DNA from: FEN-1297 sp963834015
GTDB taxonomy: Bacteria; Bacteroidota; Ignavibacteria; Ignavibacteriales; Ignavibacteriaceae
Reading direction: 5' to 3'
NCBI GenBank assembly: GCA_963834015.1
Contig: CAWIAG010000003.1
Coordinates: 806,001 to 870,000 of the forward strand
DNA: 64,000 nucleotides
Under the pieces are notes generated by a model, which had not been told where the DNA came from, did no database searches, and saw only the letters and a program-made list of their open reading frames with translations. Shown here in pieces: positions 53,199 through 61,762 of this stretch; position 1 is the stretch's first letter, and each line of letters starts with the position of its first letter. The position numbers were made by a program, and so were the translations under genes.

Positions 53199-54275
53199 TT
53201 ATTCCAATTCCCAATCAAATGTAATTCTTGGTACAACGTCCTGGCTGTAGCCGCTATTAGTCGGGGCAGCCTGGTACCTGGTAATTTCTATATTTGGTGT
53301 AATATTTATAGTTTTAGAAACAGTGAACTGAATGCCTCCAATAATAAGGCTTTTGGCATCTGAAATTGAAGCCGGATTAGAGTTCGCAGTATTAGCATCA
53401 TATCCATCATAGCGGAAAACCAATTGAATTTTATCTGTTAAATTAGCATATGCCCAAACAGAAATTCCGTCACTAGTTTGGGTTGCCAGGAGTGATGTGG
53501 AGTTTAACAAATATTCGTTTTGCCATGATCTTAAGAATCCTTCAGTTCCAATCCCAAAACTTCCAGGTTGCTTATATCCTAAGAACAGTGATCCTGTAAA
53601 AGCGCCGTTATTTTTATAGGCGCCGGCTGCCTTATCTAAAACTTTAGCTGCAGCAGCATAATCACCATAAACAGTGAATGCTAGATTGGGAATAGGGAAG
53701 AATTCCAAAAGGCCGTAAAATCTTTTATATTTATTGACTAGAATACCTGTTTCATTTTCGTTATTTCCGATTTTCAGCCAATATTGAACTATACCGTCAT
53801 CATCAAATTTTCCTTTTAGATCTACACCAATATCGCGGGAATTAACTACGCTATTCACATCTAAAATAGTTTTTTCCAGATAACGGTGTCCCCAGAAGCT
53901 TTCAGACACCTGGAAAGCTGGTGTTGGTGATAGGCCGAATATAAGATCTGAACCTGAAAATATTCTACCCCATTTTAGATATGCGTCATAAACATATACA
54001 CCAAGTTTACCACCAGCGGTATTCGAGTTTGCAGTTCCATCTGAATTTAGGCGAAATCTTGCTGAAAATGTAGTATCTATCTGATAATCGGTTGTAAAAT
54101 AAATTCTTCTGAAATCGAAACCGTTCAAATTATTATTAACACCGGAATTTGCTTTTACATTATAAAAATAGTCACCGAAAGTTTGAAGACTAAATTTTAC
54201 AGAACCCGGATCTTGTGCAGCTCCAAAGCCGGCAAAGAGTAACAGCATTGAAAAAAGTAATGTTAATTTATTCAT
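53199..54275 (-). CDS. Outer-membrane beta-barrel porin, predicted sulfate-linked
   Basis: This is a 358-residue protein with a signal peptide (LLFSMLLLFAGFGAAQ). The rest is alternating strand pattern with many aromatic residues, like phosphate-selective or general porins of this bacterial group. No plug domain or TonB box is visible. It lies 114 bases downstream of cysA on the same strand and so is probably the last gene of the sulfate operon, giving outer-membrane passage for sulfate. The ligand is inferred from position only. Confidence 0.75.
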   Translation of the reverse strand: MNKLTLLFSMLLLFAGFGAAQDPGSVKFSLQTFGDYFYNVKANSGVNNNLNGFDFRRIYFTTDYQIDTTFSARFRLNSDGTANSNTAGGKLGVYVYDAYLKWGRIFSGSDLIFGLSPTPAFQVSESFWGHRYLEKTILDVNSVVNSRDIGVDLKGKFDDDGIVQYWLKIGNNENETGILVNKYKRFYGLLEFFPIPNLAFTVYGDYAAAAKVLDKAAGAYKNNGAFTGSLFLGYKQPGSFGIGTEGFLRSWQNEYLLNSTSLLATQTSDGISVWAYANLTDKIQLVFRYDGYDANTANSNPASISDAKSLIIGGIQFTVSKTINITPNIEITRYQAAPTNSGYSQDVVPRITFDWELE

Positions 54276-54389
54276 AGGTCTTTCCTTTGTTTGTTTGTTG
54301 ATATAGTGATTTATTTGATCTCAAATTACAATGCCCCAAAATAGATTCTAATTCATGTAAGCTTTTTAAAATACACAGGTAGTCATAAA

Positions 54390-55463
54390 TCAAATCGAAA
54401 TAATTGATTCATCTATAACTTTTTTATTACTTAGAAATGAGTGGTATTCCGTAATCCGGAAATAAATATCACTTCCTTCGGAATATCCACTTGAAATAAA
54501 TACTCCCTTTGGTATGTGAGCAATTATTCTTTTCCCGGGTTCAATGAGAAGCTGTAATTCAATCAGAGCTCCTTTGAATTTCGTCTTTGCTATAATGGCT
54601 TTTGTACTTTCTATGTCACTCCTTGAATTTACCAATACATCGTTTGGCCTGAAATAAATTTTAACTTTCTGATTAAGCGGGTAACCATTAACTTTAAAGC
54701 TTAACGGACCCCATCGTACTATACCGTGCCCGGTAACTTCAGATTCAATAAAATTATTTTCACCTACAAACTCAGCAACAAACTGAGTTGCCGGTTTGTC
54801 AAAAATTTCAACCGGAATGCCTGATTGTTCTATTATTCCGTCATTCATTACAAATATTTGGTGAGCAATTTCCAGCGCTTCATGTTGATCATGTGTAACA
54901 AATAATGTGGTAATCTGCGTTTGTTCATGAAGCAATAAAATCCACTTACGTAATTCCTCTCTAACTTTTGCATCGAGCGCTCCAAACGGTTCATCCAGAA
55001 GCAGTACTTCCGGCCTCAGAGCAAGTGCACGGGCTACAGCAACACGTTGGCGCTGGCCCCCTGATAGTTGAAAAGGATACCGCTTTTCCAGTCCCGTTAA
55101 TTGTATAAGATTCAATAATTCGTCAACACGAAGTTTAATTTCTTTTTTGGGAATCTTTCTTATTTTTAATCCAAAAGCAATGTTTTCAAAAACATTCATA
55201 TGTTTGAATAGTGCGTAATGTTGAAATACGAAACCTATTCCCCTATCCTTCGGAGATACATTTGTTGTTTCTCTGCCTGTTAATTTTATTAACCCGGTAT
55301 CCGGTAATTCCAGGCCGGCGATCATTCTTAACAAAGTACTTTTGCCAGAACCGCTTGGACCGAGAAGTGCAACAAGTTCACCGGTTTCTATTTTAAAACT
55401 AACCTCTTTAACGGCTCTAAAACCATTAAATTGTTTTGAAAGATTGGATACTTCAATACTCAT
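54390..55463 (-). CDS. cysA: Sulfate/thiosulfate ABC transporter ATPase CysA
   Basis: This is a 357-residue ATPase with intact Walker A (GPSGSGKSTLLRMIAG), signature (LSGGQRQRVAVARALALRPE), Walker B (VLLLDEPFGALDAKVRE) and switch His (FVTHDQHEALE). A C-terminal TOBE-like domain (about 240-345, VKIYFRPNDVLV) is as expected for CysA. The start overlaps the cysW end by four bases. With CysT, CysW and the binding protein it forms the full sulfate importer. Confidence 0.93.
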   Translation of the reverse strand: MSIEVSNLSKQFNGFRAVKEVSFKIETGELVALLGPSGSGKSTLLRMIAGLELPDTGLIKLTGRETTNVSPKDRGIGFVFQHYALFKHMNVFENIAFGLKIRKIPKKEIKLRVDELLNLIQLTGLEKRYPFQLSGGQRQRVAVARALALRPEVLLLDEPFGALDAKVREELRKWILLLHEQTQITTLFVTHDQHEALEIAHQIFVMNDGIIEQSGIPVEIFDKPATQFVAEFVGENNFIESEVTGHGIVRWGPLSFKVNGYPLNQKVKIYFRPNDVLVNSRSDIESTKAIIAKTKFKGALIELQLLIEPGKRIIAHIPKGVFISSGYSEGSDIYFRITEYHSFLSNKKVIDESIISI

Positions 55464-56368
55464 ATATTTTCGCCAATTGTAATAACGCTTGATTGTTTTA
55501 GTTCACCGCGGATCTTTATTTCTGCAAATTTCTTGATTGCAAGAGTTATGACTGCAAGAAATGTTAATAACGAGGCAACGGCAAAAGCTGCGTTCATTTG
55601 ATATTCATTGTATAAAATTTCCGCCTGCAGCGGAATTGTATTAGTTTCACCGCGAATATGGCCGGAGACGACAGATACTGCACCAAATTCCCCCATAGCC
55701 CGGGCGTTGCATATTATCACACCGTAAATCAATGCCCATTTGATATTAGGAAGGGTTATGCTGAAGAAAGTTTTCAGTGGTCCGGCGCCAAGAACAATAG
55801 CGGCCTGCTCTTCCTCGTTACCATTTGCCTGCATTATGGGAATTAACTCGCGGGCAACGAAAGGAAAAGTTACAAATATTGTTGCGAGAACAATCCCCGG
55901 TACTGCAAAAATAATTTTAATATCGTTATCGAAGAGCCAGCCTCCAAACCATCCGTTTCGGCCAAAAAGCAGCACGAATACTAACCCGGATATTACAGGT
56001 GATACTGCAAATGGTAAATCTATCAATGATGTTAACAAACTTTTGCCATGGAAATTAAATTTGGCAATCAGCCAGGATGCGATTATACCAAAAATCATAT
56101 TGCACGGAACAGCAATAACTGCTGTTAGCAATGTAAGTTTAATAGCGGAAAAAGTTTCCGGCTCAGTAATCGAATTTATATAGGCTTCCCATCCTTTTGC
56201 AAATGCTTTAACAAATACAAGCAAGAGAGGCACACAAATAAATATTAGAATAAATAACACAGAAATAGTAATGATCATCGTTCGAACAATAAGCGGTTCA
56301 GAAAGTTTGGGAATTTTCTTATAATCCGTTTTATTAGATTTGAAAAAACCATTAAATTTTTTTTTCAC
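55460..56368 (-). CDS. cysW: Sulfate ABC transporter permease CysW
   Basis: This is a 302-residue protein with six membrane helices and the EAA loop EEEQAAIVLGAGPLKTFFSITLPNIKWALIYG. GEFGAVSVVSGHIRGETNTIPL is the diagnostic CysW-type segment. It overlaps cysT upstream and cysA downstream by four bases each, so translation is coupled. It forms a heterodimer with CysT. Confidence 0.92.
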   Translation of the reverse strand: MKKKFNGFFKSNKTDYKKIPKLSEPLIVRTMIITISVLFILIFICVPLLLVFVKAFAKGWEAYINSITEPETFSAIKLTLLTAVIAVPCNMIFGIIASWLIAKFNFHGKSLLTSLIDLPFAVSPVISGLVFVLLFGRNGWFGGWLFDNDIKIIFAVPGIVLATIFVTFPFVARELIPIMQANGNEEEQAAIVLGAGPLKTFFSITLPNIKWALIYGVIICNARAMGEFGAVSVVSGHIRGETNTIPLQAEILYNEYQMNAAFAVASLLTFLAVITLAIKKFAEIKIRGELKQSSVITIGENI

Positions 56369-57213
56369 GCTGCTCTATCCTTTCGATTTACACGCGACTG
56401 TAATACATTTATTGAGAATAAAAGGATAAAAGAAACAACAAGCATAACAACCGCTATAGCCACTGCTCCGGTATAATCGTACTGCTCCAGCCTTGTTATA
56501 ATTAAAAGAGTTGTGATCTCAGTTTTCATCGGCATATTACCAGCGATAAAAACAACTGAACCATACTCACCGAGAGCACGCGCAAAAGCGAGCGCAAATC
56601 CGGTAATTATTGCCGGACGTATGACCGGGAATATTATACGGGTGATTGTGTACCACCTGTTAGCGCCAAGGCTTAATGATGCCTCTTCAACGTCTATATC
56701 CAGTTCTTCGATAATAGGTTGAACGGTTCGAACCACAAATGGAAGGCCAATAAATATTAACGCAATTATTATTCCTAAGGGGGTATAAGCAACTTTGATC
56801 CCTAATAATTCCAAATATTTTCCGAACCATCCGTTAGTTGAATAAAGCGTAGTTAAAGTTATACCCGCTATTGCTGTTGGTAACGCGAACGGAAGATCAA
56901 CAAGTGCATCAATAATATTTTTACCCGGGAAATTATAACGTACAATTGACCAGGCAATAATCGGCCCAAATATTAAATTCACTATTGCTGCAATAAATGA
57001 TGCGCTGAATGTTAAATAAAAAGAAGCAATTACTCTTGGGCTTGTAACGGAAGCATAAAATTGTTCCCAGGTTAAACTAAATGATTTTATAAATAATGTT
57101 GAAAGCGGAATTAGTACTATTAAGCTTAAATAAAACATTGTAAAGCCAAGTGAGAGCCCAAAACCGGGCATTTCACGCTTATTATTTTTACTAAAGAATT
57201 TTCTAAATGGCAT
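56365..57213 (-). CDS. cysT: Sulfate ABC transporter permease CysT (CysU)
   Basis: This is a 282-residue protein with six membrane helices. FALPTAIAGITLTTLYSTNGWFG and the EAA loop VEEASLSLGANRWYTITRIIFPVIRPAIITGFAL are typical, followed by GEYGSVVFIAGNMPMKTEI. It overlaps cysW by four bases. The binding-protein gene is 77 bases upstream. Confidence 0.92.
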   Translation of the reverse strand: MPFRKFFSKNNKREMPGFGLSLGFTMFYLSLIVLIPLSTLFIKSFSLTWEQFYASVTSPRVIASFYLTFSASFIAAIVNLIFGPIIAWSIVRYNFPGKNIIDALVDLPFALPTAIAGITLTTLYSTNGWFGKYLELLGIKVAYTPLGIIIALIFIGLPFVVRTVQPIIEELDIDVEEASLSLGANRWYTITRIIFPVIRPAIITGFALAFARALGEYGSVVFIAGNMPMKTEITTLLIITRLEQYDYTGAVAIAVVMLVVSFILLFSINVLQSRVNRKDRAA

Positions 57214-57290
57214 ACAGATTCTTTTATTATTACTTGATATTTATCCCGTCAATACTTAAATATCACAGGGTAATGCATGTTAATCTAAAT

Positions 57291-58355
57291 TTATTTACCT
57301 GAAGGAACATATAATTGGTCGAATAATCCGCCGTCGGCAAAATGTGTTTTCTCAGCTTTTTGCCAGCCTCCAAAAACCTTGTCAATAGTTATCAGATTTA
57401 TTTTTGGAAAATTCTTTTCATACTTTTTAGCAGCGGATTGTAAACGCGGCCTGTAAAAATTTTCGGCTGCAATTTTTTGTCCGGCTTCTGAATAAAGATA
57501 TTCAAGATAGGCTTGAGCAACTTTACGTGTTTTATGCTTATCAACAACTTTATCAACAATTGCAACAGGGGGTTCAGCAAGTATGCTAAGTGAAGGTGTT
57601 ACAATTTCAAATTTATCGGCACTAAATTCTTTTAAGGCCAGGAAGGCTTCATTTTCCCAGGCAATCAAAACATCTCCTATCCCCCGTTCTACAAATGTTG
57701 TAGTGGAACCACGCGCCCCGGCGTCAAGAACAGGCACGTTTTTATACAAACGCTTAATAAAATCTTTTACCTTAGATTCATCGCCGTTATACTTTTTTAA
57801 TGCGAATCCCCAGGCTGCAAGATAATTCCAGCGGGCGCCGCCTGAAGTTTTCGGGTTGGGAGTTATAACAACCACATCTTTACGAACCAGGTCATCCCAA
57901 TCTTTAATTTTTTTTGGATTACCTTTCCTAACTAGCAATACAATTGTTGAAGTATATGGCGTACTGTTTTCCGGAAGCCGTTTTTGCCAATCTTTTGGAA
58001 GCAGGTTGGTGTTTTCCGAAATTGCATCAATATCATAAGCAAGGGCAAGCGTAACTACATCCGCTTCCAGTCCGTCGATAACAGCTCTTGCCTGTTTTCC
58101 GGATCCGCCGTGTGATTGGTTTATTGTTACTGTTTGCCCGGTTTTTTCTTTCCAATATTTAGCAAAACTTACATTAAAAGCTTCATAAAGCTCGCGGGTT
58201 GGATCGTAAGAAACATTTAAAAGTTTTATTTCTGCTTGCGAGTTTAAACTGGGTGTTTCATAAATCATTCCCGGGATACCGGCGAATGTTAATTTGGCCG
58301 CAGTAAATAATATTATTAAAGCCGGCAATAAAATTATAACGTATAGCTTTTTCAT
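57291..58355 (-). CDS. Sulfate-binding protein (Sbp/CysP)
   Basis: This is a 354-residue periplasmic binding protein with a signal peptide (KKLYVIILLPALIILFTAAKLTFA). Sbp landmarks are LLNVSYDPTRELYEAFN, NQSHGGSGKQARAVIDGLEADVVTLALAYDID, VRKGNPKKIKDWDDL and TPNPKTSGGARWNYLAAWG. These make the sulfate pocket. I take the ATG at 58355, where an AGGT site lies seven bases ahead; the ATG at 58367 is also possible. It is the first structural gene of the sulfate operon, 110 bases after the Cys-ending mini-ORF. Thiosulfate binding cannot be excluded. Confidence 0.93.
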   Translation of the reverse strand: MKKLYVIILLPALIILFTAAKLTFAGIPGMIYETPSLNSQAEIKLLNVSYDPTRELYEAFNVSFAKYWKEKTGQTVTINQSHGGSGKQARAVIDGLEADVVTLALAYDIDAISENTNLLPKDWQKRLPENSTPYTSTIVLLVRKGNPKKIKDWDDLVRKDVVVITPNPKTSGGARWNYLAAWGFALKKYNGDESKVKDFIKRLYKNVPVLDAGARGSTTTFVERGIGDVLIAWENEAFLALKEFSADKFEIVTPSLSILAEPPVAIVDKVVDKHKTRKVAQAYLEYLYSEAGQKIAAENFYRPRLQSAAKKYEKNFPKINLITIDKVFGGWQKAEKTHFADGGLFDQLYVPSGK

Positions 58356-58464
58356 TTGATACCTCATATCATTTATTAAAATTGGAATTAAAAAATCCTT
58401 TATAGATTTAGAGTCTTGAATTAAATATTAGTACTTGAAAAGCAGGATAGATCTTTTAGCGGCT

Positions 58465-58599
58465 TTAACAACAAGAAAGTGAATATGAAGAACCAGAATA
58501 GTTAATCGAGCAGTTTTTCTCCCTTTTGCTGAAATCAACGTTCCATCGCCTTTGAAATTTCATAGCTGCTTCCTGAACCAAAAGCCGTTGTCCTGGCAT
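58465..58599 (-). CDS. Mini-ORF ending in Cys-Cys, candidate leader peptide of the sulfate operon
   Basis: This is a 44-codon frame (58599 start), or 32 codons from the internal ATG at 58563, which has AGGAAG six bases upstream. It ends ...NCSINYSGSSYSLSCC, with both last codons TGT right before the stop. It lies 97 bases upstream of the longer sbp frame on the same strand. CGGCTTT near the start of the ORF (minus strand, 58588-58582) is perfectly complementary to AAAGCCG (58466-58460), which overlaps the stop codon, so a ribosome at the Cys codons could melt or block the pair. No protein family is recognised. The ORF and Cys codons are seen directly; a leader role is inferred from position and content. 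Confidence 0.5.
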   Translation of the reverse strand: MPGQRLLVQEAAMKFQRRWNVDFSKREKNCSINYSGSSYSLSCC

Positions 58600-58741
58600 A
58601 AAATAAATTCCTTATGAATAAATTAGATTTTTAATAATTGATAAATTCCTTTCTAAAAGAACTACCAAACATCATGTAACAGTATTTCGAATAAAATTAA
58701 ATCCGCAAATAAATTTGTATGGTAAGGAAAATCCTTATTCG

Positions 58742-58814
58742 AGGTGCCGACCGGATTCGAACCGGTGATGAAGGTTTTGCAGACCCACGCCTTAGACCAC
58801 TTGGCTACGGCACC
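58742..58814 (-). tRNA. tRNA-Cys (GCA)
   Basis: The minus strand folds as a tRNA: acceptor GGTGCCG/CGGCACC, D arm GCC...GGC, anticodon loop CTGCAAA giving GCA, and T arm ACCGG-TTCGAAT-CCGGT. The discriminator is T, as expected for cysteine. The lower anticodon stem has one U-U and one G-U pair. No CCA is encoded. It lies between two Cys-rich mini-ORFs and about 390 bases upstream of sbp on the same strand. Confidence 0.96.
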
Positions 58815-58911
58815 GTTTATTGCACTCAAAGGCTTTATTTACAAAAAACAAAGACTGCTAAAAAGCTTTTCAAAGTTTAGATATTTTCAGATTTTAGAAC
58901 AGCCACATAAC

Positions 58912-58938
58912 AAAAAAGCCCTTCACAAACGGAAGGGC
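58912..58938 (-). terminator. Intrinsic terminator between the Cys-run mini-ORF and tRNA-Cys
   Basis: On the minus strand GCCCTTC, a seven-base loop (CGTTTGT) and GAAGGGC form a perfect seven-bp stem followed by six T. On the plus strand there is no T tract, so it works only for minus transcription. The only minus-strand frame upstream before tRNA-Leu is the 33-codon Cys-run ORF, 30 bases away, which is what a transcription attenuator looks like. Confidence 0.85.
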
Positions 58939-58968
58939 CTTGAATAAAACTTTATTTACAAATATAAT

Positions 58969-59070
58969 TCAGGTAACAACCTCCAGTTGTGCATAACAAT
59001 AAAAAGTACAGCAGCAACATTCTGCTTTTACTCTGAAGTCGCCGTTTATATTTGTTTTAATATTTTTCAT
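58969..59070 (-). CDS. Mini-ORF with a four-Cys run, candidate leader peptide or small peptide
   Basis: This is a 33-codon frame encoding a peptide with KAECCCCTFYCY at 15-26. The Cys codons are TGT TGC TGC TGT, then TGT. The second half ends AQLEVVT. A Shine-Dalgarno site is weak. The terminator follows 30 bases after the stop, then tRNA-Cys. Runs of Cys codons ahead of a terminator are the mark of cysteine-responsive attenuation leaders (polycysteine uORFs are known in mycobacteria). Other readings are a small metal-binding peptide or a chance frame. An imperfect AGCAG/CTGCT hairpin involves the Cys codons. Confidence 0.5.
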   Translation of the reverse strand: MKNIKTNINGDFRVKAECCCCTFYCYAQLEVVT

Positions 59071-59622
59071 AATTATGGTTACGAATGTACATTATAAAAG
59101 AAGTTATGTCAAGTGTTTGATCTCCTGCTCAGTTGAATTTATTAAAATCTCTGCATATTTAATACGAATCATGAGACTAATCACGTCCTTTAAATTTTTG
59201 AGGATCATTCAAATTTTTTTTATCAATTATTTTGGGTTGTATCAGGCAAATGAGATTATTAATATATTAAGTATTCAACATACAAATATGATACTGGAAA
59301 AGAACAACTTTCTAAAACATTCTTAAAGTATGCTTTTCTAATTATTCGTAAAAACTTTTAAAAATTGAGCGTCATAGGTATAATTTCATGTATTTATCAT
59401 CATAGGTTTAAACCGAATAAGACATTTTGTTTTACTCTACATCTATTTATCCCAAATACCCGGTAACAGATGGCAATTACATTTTTTTGTTTTCAGTAAA
59501 TTTTCTCTTAATTTTACCGTTTGAATTTATCTATTTATGTCATATCATCTTATGCGGAAATCATTAAAATAAGAAATAAAATCAAGTTTCCGGGAAATAG
59601 AAATTAAGACAACATAGTAAAA
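59071..59622. other. Intergenic gap of about 550 bases
   Basis: The gap is AT-rich. A plus-strand frame of 83 codons at 59075-59326 has no recognisable family, no ribosome site and composition like the surrounding spacer, so I do not call it. The gap should hold the promoter for tRNA-Leu/tig on the plus strand and that of the Cys-run leader on the minus strand. Confidence 0.5.
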
Positions 59623-59706
59623 GCGAGAATGGCGGAATTTGGCAGACGCGCTAGACTTAGGATCTAGTACCTAACCGGTGTCGGGGTTCGAGTCCCCGTT
59701 CTCGCA
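59623..59706 (+). tRNA. tRNA-Leu (UAG)
   Basis: This 84-base tRNA has acceptor GCGAGAA/TTCTCGC, anticodon loop CTTAGGA giving UAG, a long class II variable arm (TACCTAACCGGTGTC region) and a T arm with GGTTCGAGTCC. The discriminator is A. No CCA is encoded. It lies 33 bases upstream of the trigger factor gene and may be processed from the same transcript. Confidence 0.96.
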
Positions 59707-59739
59707 CAGGACTTAATTAACTTAGAAACAGAGGCTAAT

Positions 59740-61005
59740 TTGGAATATAAAATAAATGATATTTCATTAACAGAAAGAGAAATAGAAATATCTCTTCCTT
59801 TCGATGAAATTAAAACTGATGTTGAAACTGAGGTAAAAAAACAAACAAAGAATATACAAATTGCCGGATTTAGAAAAGGAAAAGTTCCACCGACATTAAT
59901 AAAAAAGATGTATGGCGATGCTCTTGAATATGAAGCTTCAGAAAAAGTTGCAAATCACCAATTTTGGGAGATCGCTAAAGAAAATCATCTCCATCCTATT
60001 GGCCAACCGGCAATGACTGATATAAAATACAAACCCGGCGAGGATCTATTCTTTAAAGTAAAGTATGAAGTAGTTCCAAAACTTGATGTTGTGGATTACA
60101 CCGGATTGACTATCGAAATTCCTAAATTTGAAATTAAGGATGATGAAGTTGACGCTGAAATAAAATATATTTTAAAAGCTAACAGCACAAATGAAGAAGC
60201 TGAGGAAGTTGGAGACAGCAGGAACTTCATTCTTGATGTTGAAATGAAAAGAGTTGATGAAAACGGCAAAGTTTTTGAAGGCACAAAACCTGAGAATATC
60301 CAGATTGACTTAAACAATGAAAGAGTTCAGCAGGAAATTTTAGAAAACTCCAAAGGGAAAAAGGTTGGTGAATCCTTCGGTTTTTCATTTACGGATGAAC
60401 GCACTGAAAAGGATGAAAATGGGGATGAAAAGAAAGTATCAGAAAAATATATTTATTCCGCTTTTATAAAAGGAATAAAAAAAGTTCTAACGCCTGAATT
60501 AAATGAAGAATTGATTAAAAAAGTTACAAAAGATAAAGTAACAAATGAATCAGATTTAAGAGCTGAGATCAGGAAAGATATTCAGAGTTATTATGACAAA
60601 AAAACCGAGGAGATGACCCAGGATAAACTTATCAACCTTATTGTAAAAAACAATGATTTTGTCCCGCCGGTTACCCTTGTTAACAATATCCTTGATGAAA
60701 TGGTAAAAAACGAAGAGGAAGCATCAAAAAAACAAGGATATAGGAATTACGATAAAACCGAAGCGGCAAACCGGTTAAGAAAAAATGCCGAATTCAATGT
60801 GAAATGGTATTTAATTAAAGATTCTATTCATAAGAAAGAAGATATTACCATTTCCGACGAAGAACTGAATGATCTTGCCGTTAAGGACGCTGAAAAAACA
60901 GGTATAGCTGTTGATAAGTTGATCAATTATTACAAATCTTCAAACTTTAATGAAAAGTTGTTAGATAAAAAGATTTATGACTTTTTAAAGGGAAGAACAA
61001 TATAA
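59740..61005 (+). CDS. tig: Trigger factor (ribosome-associated chaperone, prolyl isomerase)
   Basis: This is a 421-residue protein. The N-terminal ribosome-binding domain has the GFRKGKVP signature (about 44-51). A central FKBP-like domain lies at about 150-240 (FILDVEMKRVDENGKVFEG), though its catalytic aromatic residues are not well kept. A C-terminal arm domain of long helices follows (about 250-420). The start is TTG at 59740 with GAGG about five bases ahead. It is followed by clpP as in many bacteria, 49 bases later. Confidence 0.94.
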   Translation: MEYKINDISLTEREIEISLPFDEIKTDVETEVKKQTKNIQIAGFRKGKVPPTLIKKMYGDALEYEASEKVANHQFWEIAKENHLHPIGQPAMTDIKYKPGEDLFFKVKYEVVPKLDVVDYTGLTIEIPKFEIKDDEVDAEIKYILKANSTNEEAEEVGDSRNFILDVEMKRVDENGKVFEGTKPENIQIDLNNERVQQEILENSKGKKVGESFGFSFTDERTEKDENGDEKKVSEKYIYSAFIKGIKKVLTPELNEELIKKVTKDKVTNESDLRAEIRKDIQSYYDKKTEEMTQDKLINLIVKNNDFVPPVTLVNNILDEMVKNEEEASKKQGYRNYDKTEAANRLRKNAEFNVKWYLIKDSIHKKEDITISDEELNDLAVKDAEKTGIAVDKLINYYKSSNFNEKLLDKKIYDFLKGRTI

Positions 61006-61054
61006 ACAGTGTTGAACCAGAGAAATTGTTACAAAAAGAAAAAAAGGAAGAGGC

Positions 61055-61681
61055 ATGAAAGAAAAAATTGAAATATATAACCAGTTAGTGCCTTATGTTA
61101 TTGAACAAACCGGACGCGGTGAAAGAGGCATGGACATTTATTCCCGCTTATTACGGGAAAGAATAATTTTTTTAGGATCTGCTATCGATGATCATGTTGC
61201 AAGTTTAACAATTGCACAGCTTATTTTTCTCGAAGCGGAAGACTCCGAAAGAGATATAAATTTATATATAAATTCACCCGGTGGCAGTGTTTCCGCAGGA
61301 CTTGCTATTTATGATACTATGAAGTTTATAAAACCTGATGTGGGTACTATTTGTGTTGGTATGGCAGCAAGTATGGGTGCAATCCTGCTTGCCGGCGGTG
61401 CTGCAGGTAAAAGGAGTTCACTTCCAAATTCAAGAATAATGATTCACCAACCATGGGTTGGCGGTTTGCAGGGTCAGACTACCGATATAGAAATCCATGC
61501 AAAAGAAATGATTAAGACACGTGATATTTTATATGGTATTCTTGCAGCACATACAGGCAAAACTGCTGAAGCAATCGCAAAGGACTGCGACAGAGACTAT
61601 TTCCTTTCTGCTGAGGAAGCAAAAACATATAATCTTATTGATAATATTTATGATAAAAGAGCCTCATTAAATAAGAAATAG
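61055..61681 (+). CDS. clpP: ATP-dependent Clp protease proteolytic subunit
   Basis: This 208-residue protease shows the family blocks YSRLLRERIIFLGSAIDDHVA, INSPGGSVSAGLAIYDTM and the catalytic triad: Ser in GMAASMGAILLAGG (about 108), His in RIMIHQPWVGG (about 133) and Asp in CDRDYFLSAEEA (about 182). It forms the tetradecameric barrel with ClpX or ClpA. It follows tig and is ended by a very strong terminator; the usual next gene, clpX, is missing here. Confidence 0.96.
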   Translation: MKEKIEIYNQLVPYVIEQTGRGERGMDIYSRLLRERIIFLGSAIDDHVASLTIAQLIFLEAEDSERDINLYINSPGGSVSAGLAIYDTMKFIKPDVGTICVGMAASMGAILLAGGAAGKRSSLPNSRIMIHQPWVGGLQGQTTDIEIHAKEMIKTRDILYGILAAHTGKTAEAIAKDCDRDYFLSAEEAKTYNLIDNIYDKRASLNKK

Positions 61682-61689
61682 GATCTATC

Positions 61690-61725
61690 AATGAAGGGAT
61701 TGAAGATTCAATCCCTTCATTTTTG
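61690..61725 (+). terminator. Strong intrinsic terminator after clpP
   Basis: AATGAAGGGATTGAA and TTCAATCCCTTCATT (61690-61704, 61707-61721) make a 15-bp perfect hairpin with a very tight centre, then a T tract. It begins nine bases after the clpP stop. Confidence 0.93.
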
Positions 61726-61762
61726 CTTAAAATAGCCTTTTTCTTTATTCACCTCCCTATAA

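Noticed and set aside
58744..58947. Plus-strand ORF over the tRNA-Cys
   Set aside because: Its start (PTGFEPVMK) is the known false protein read from the antisense of a tRNA T arm and anticodon region.
59075..59326. Plus-strand 83-codon ORF in the gap before tRNA-Leu
   Set aside because: No family, no ribosome site, skewed to Ile/Phe/Lys as any AT-rich spacer, and on the opposite strand to the Cys-run mini-ORF.
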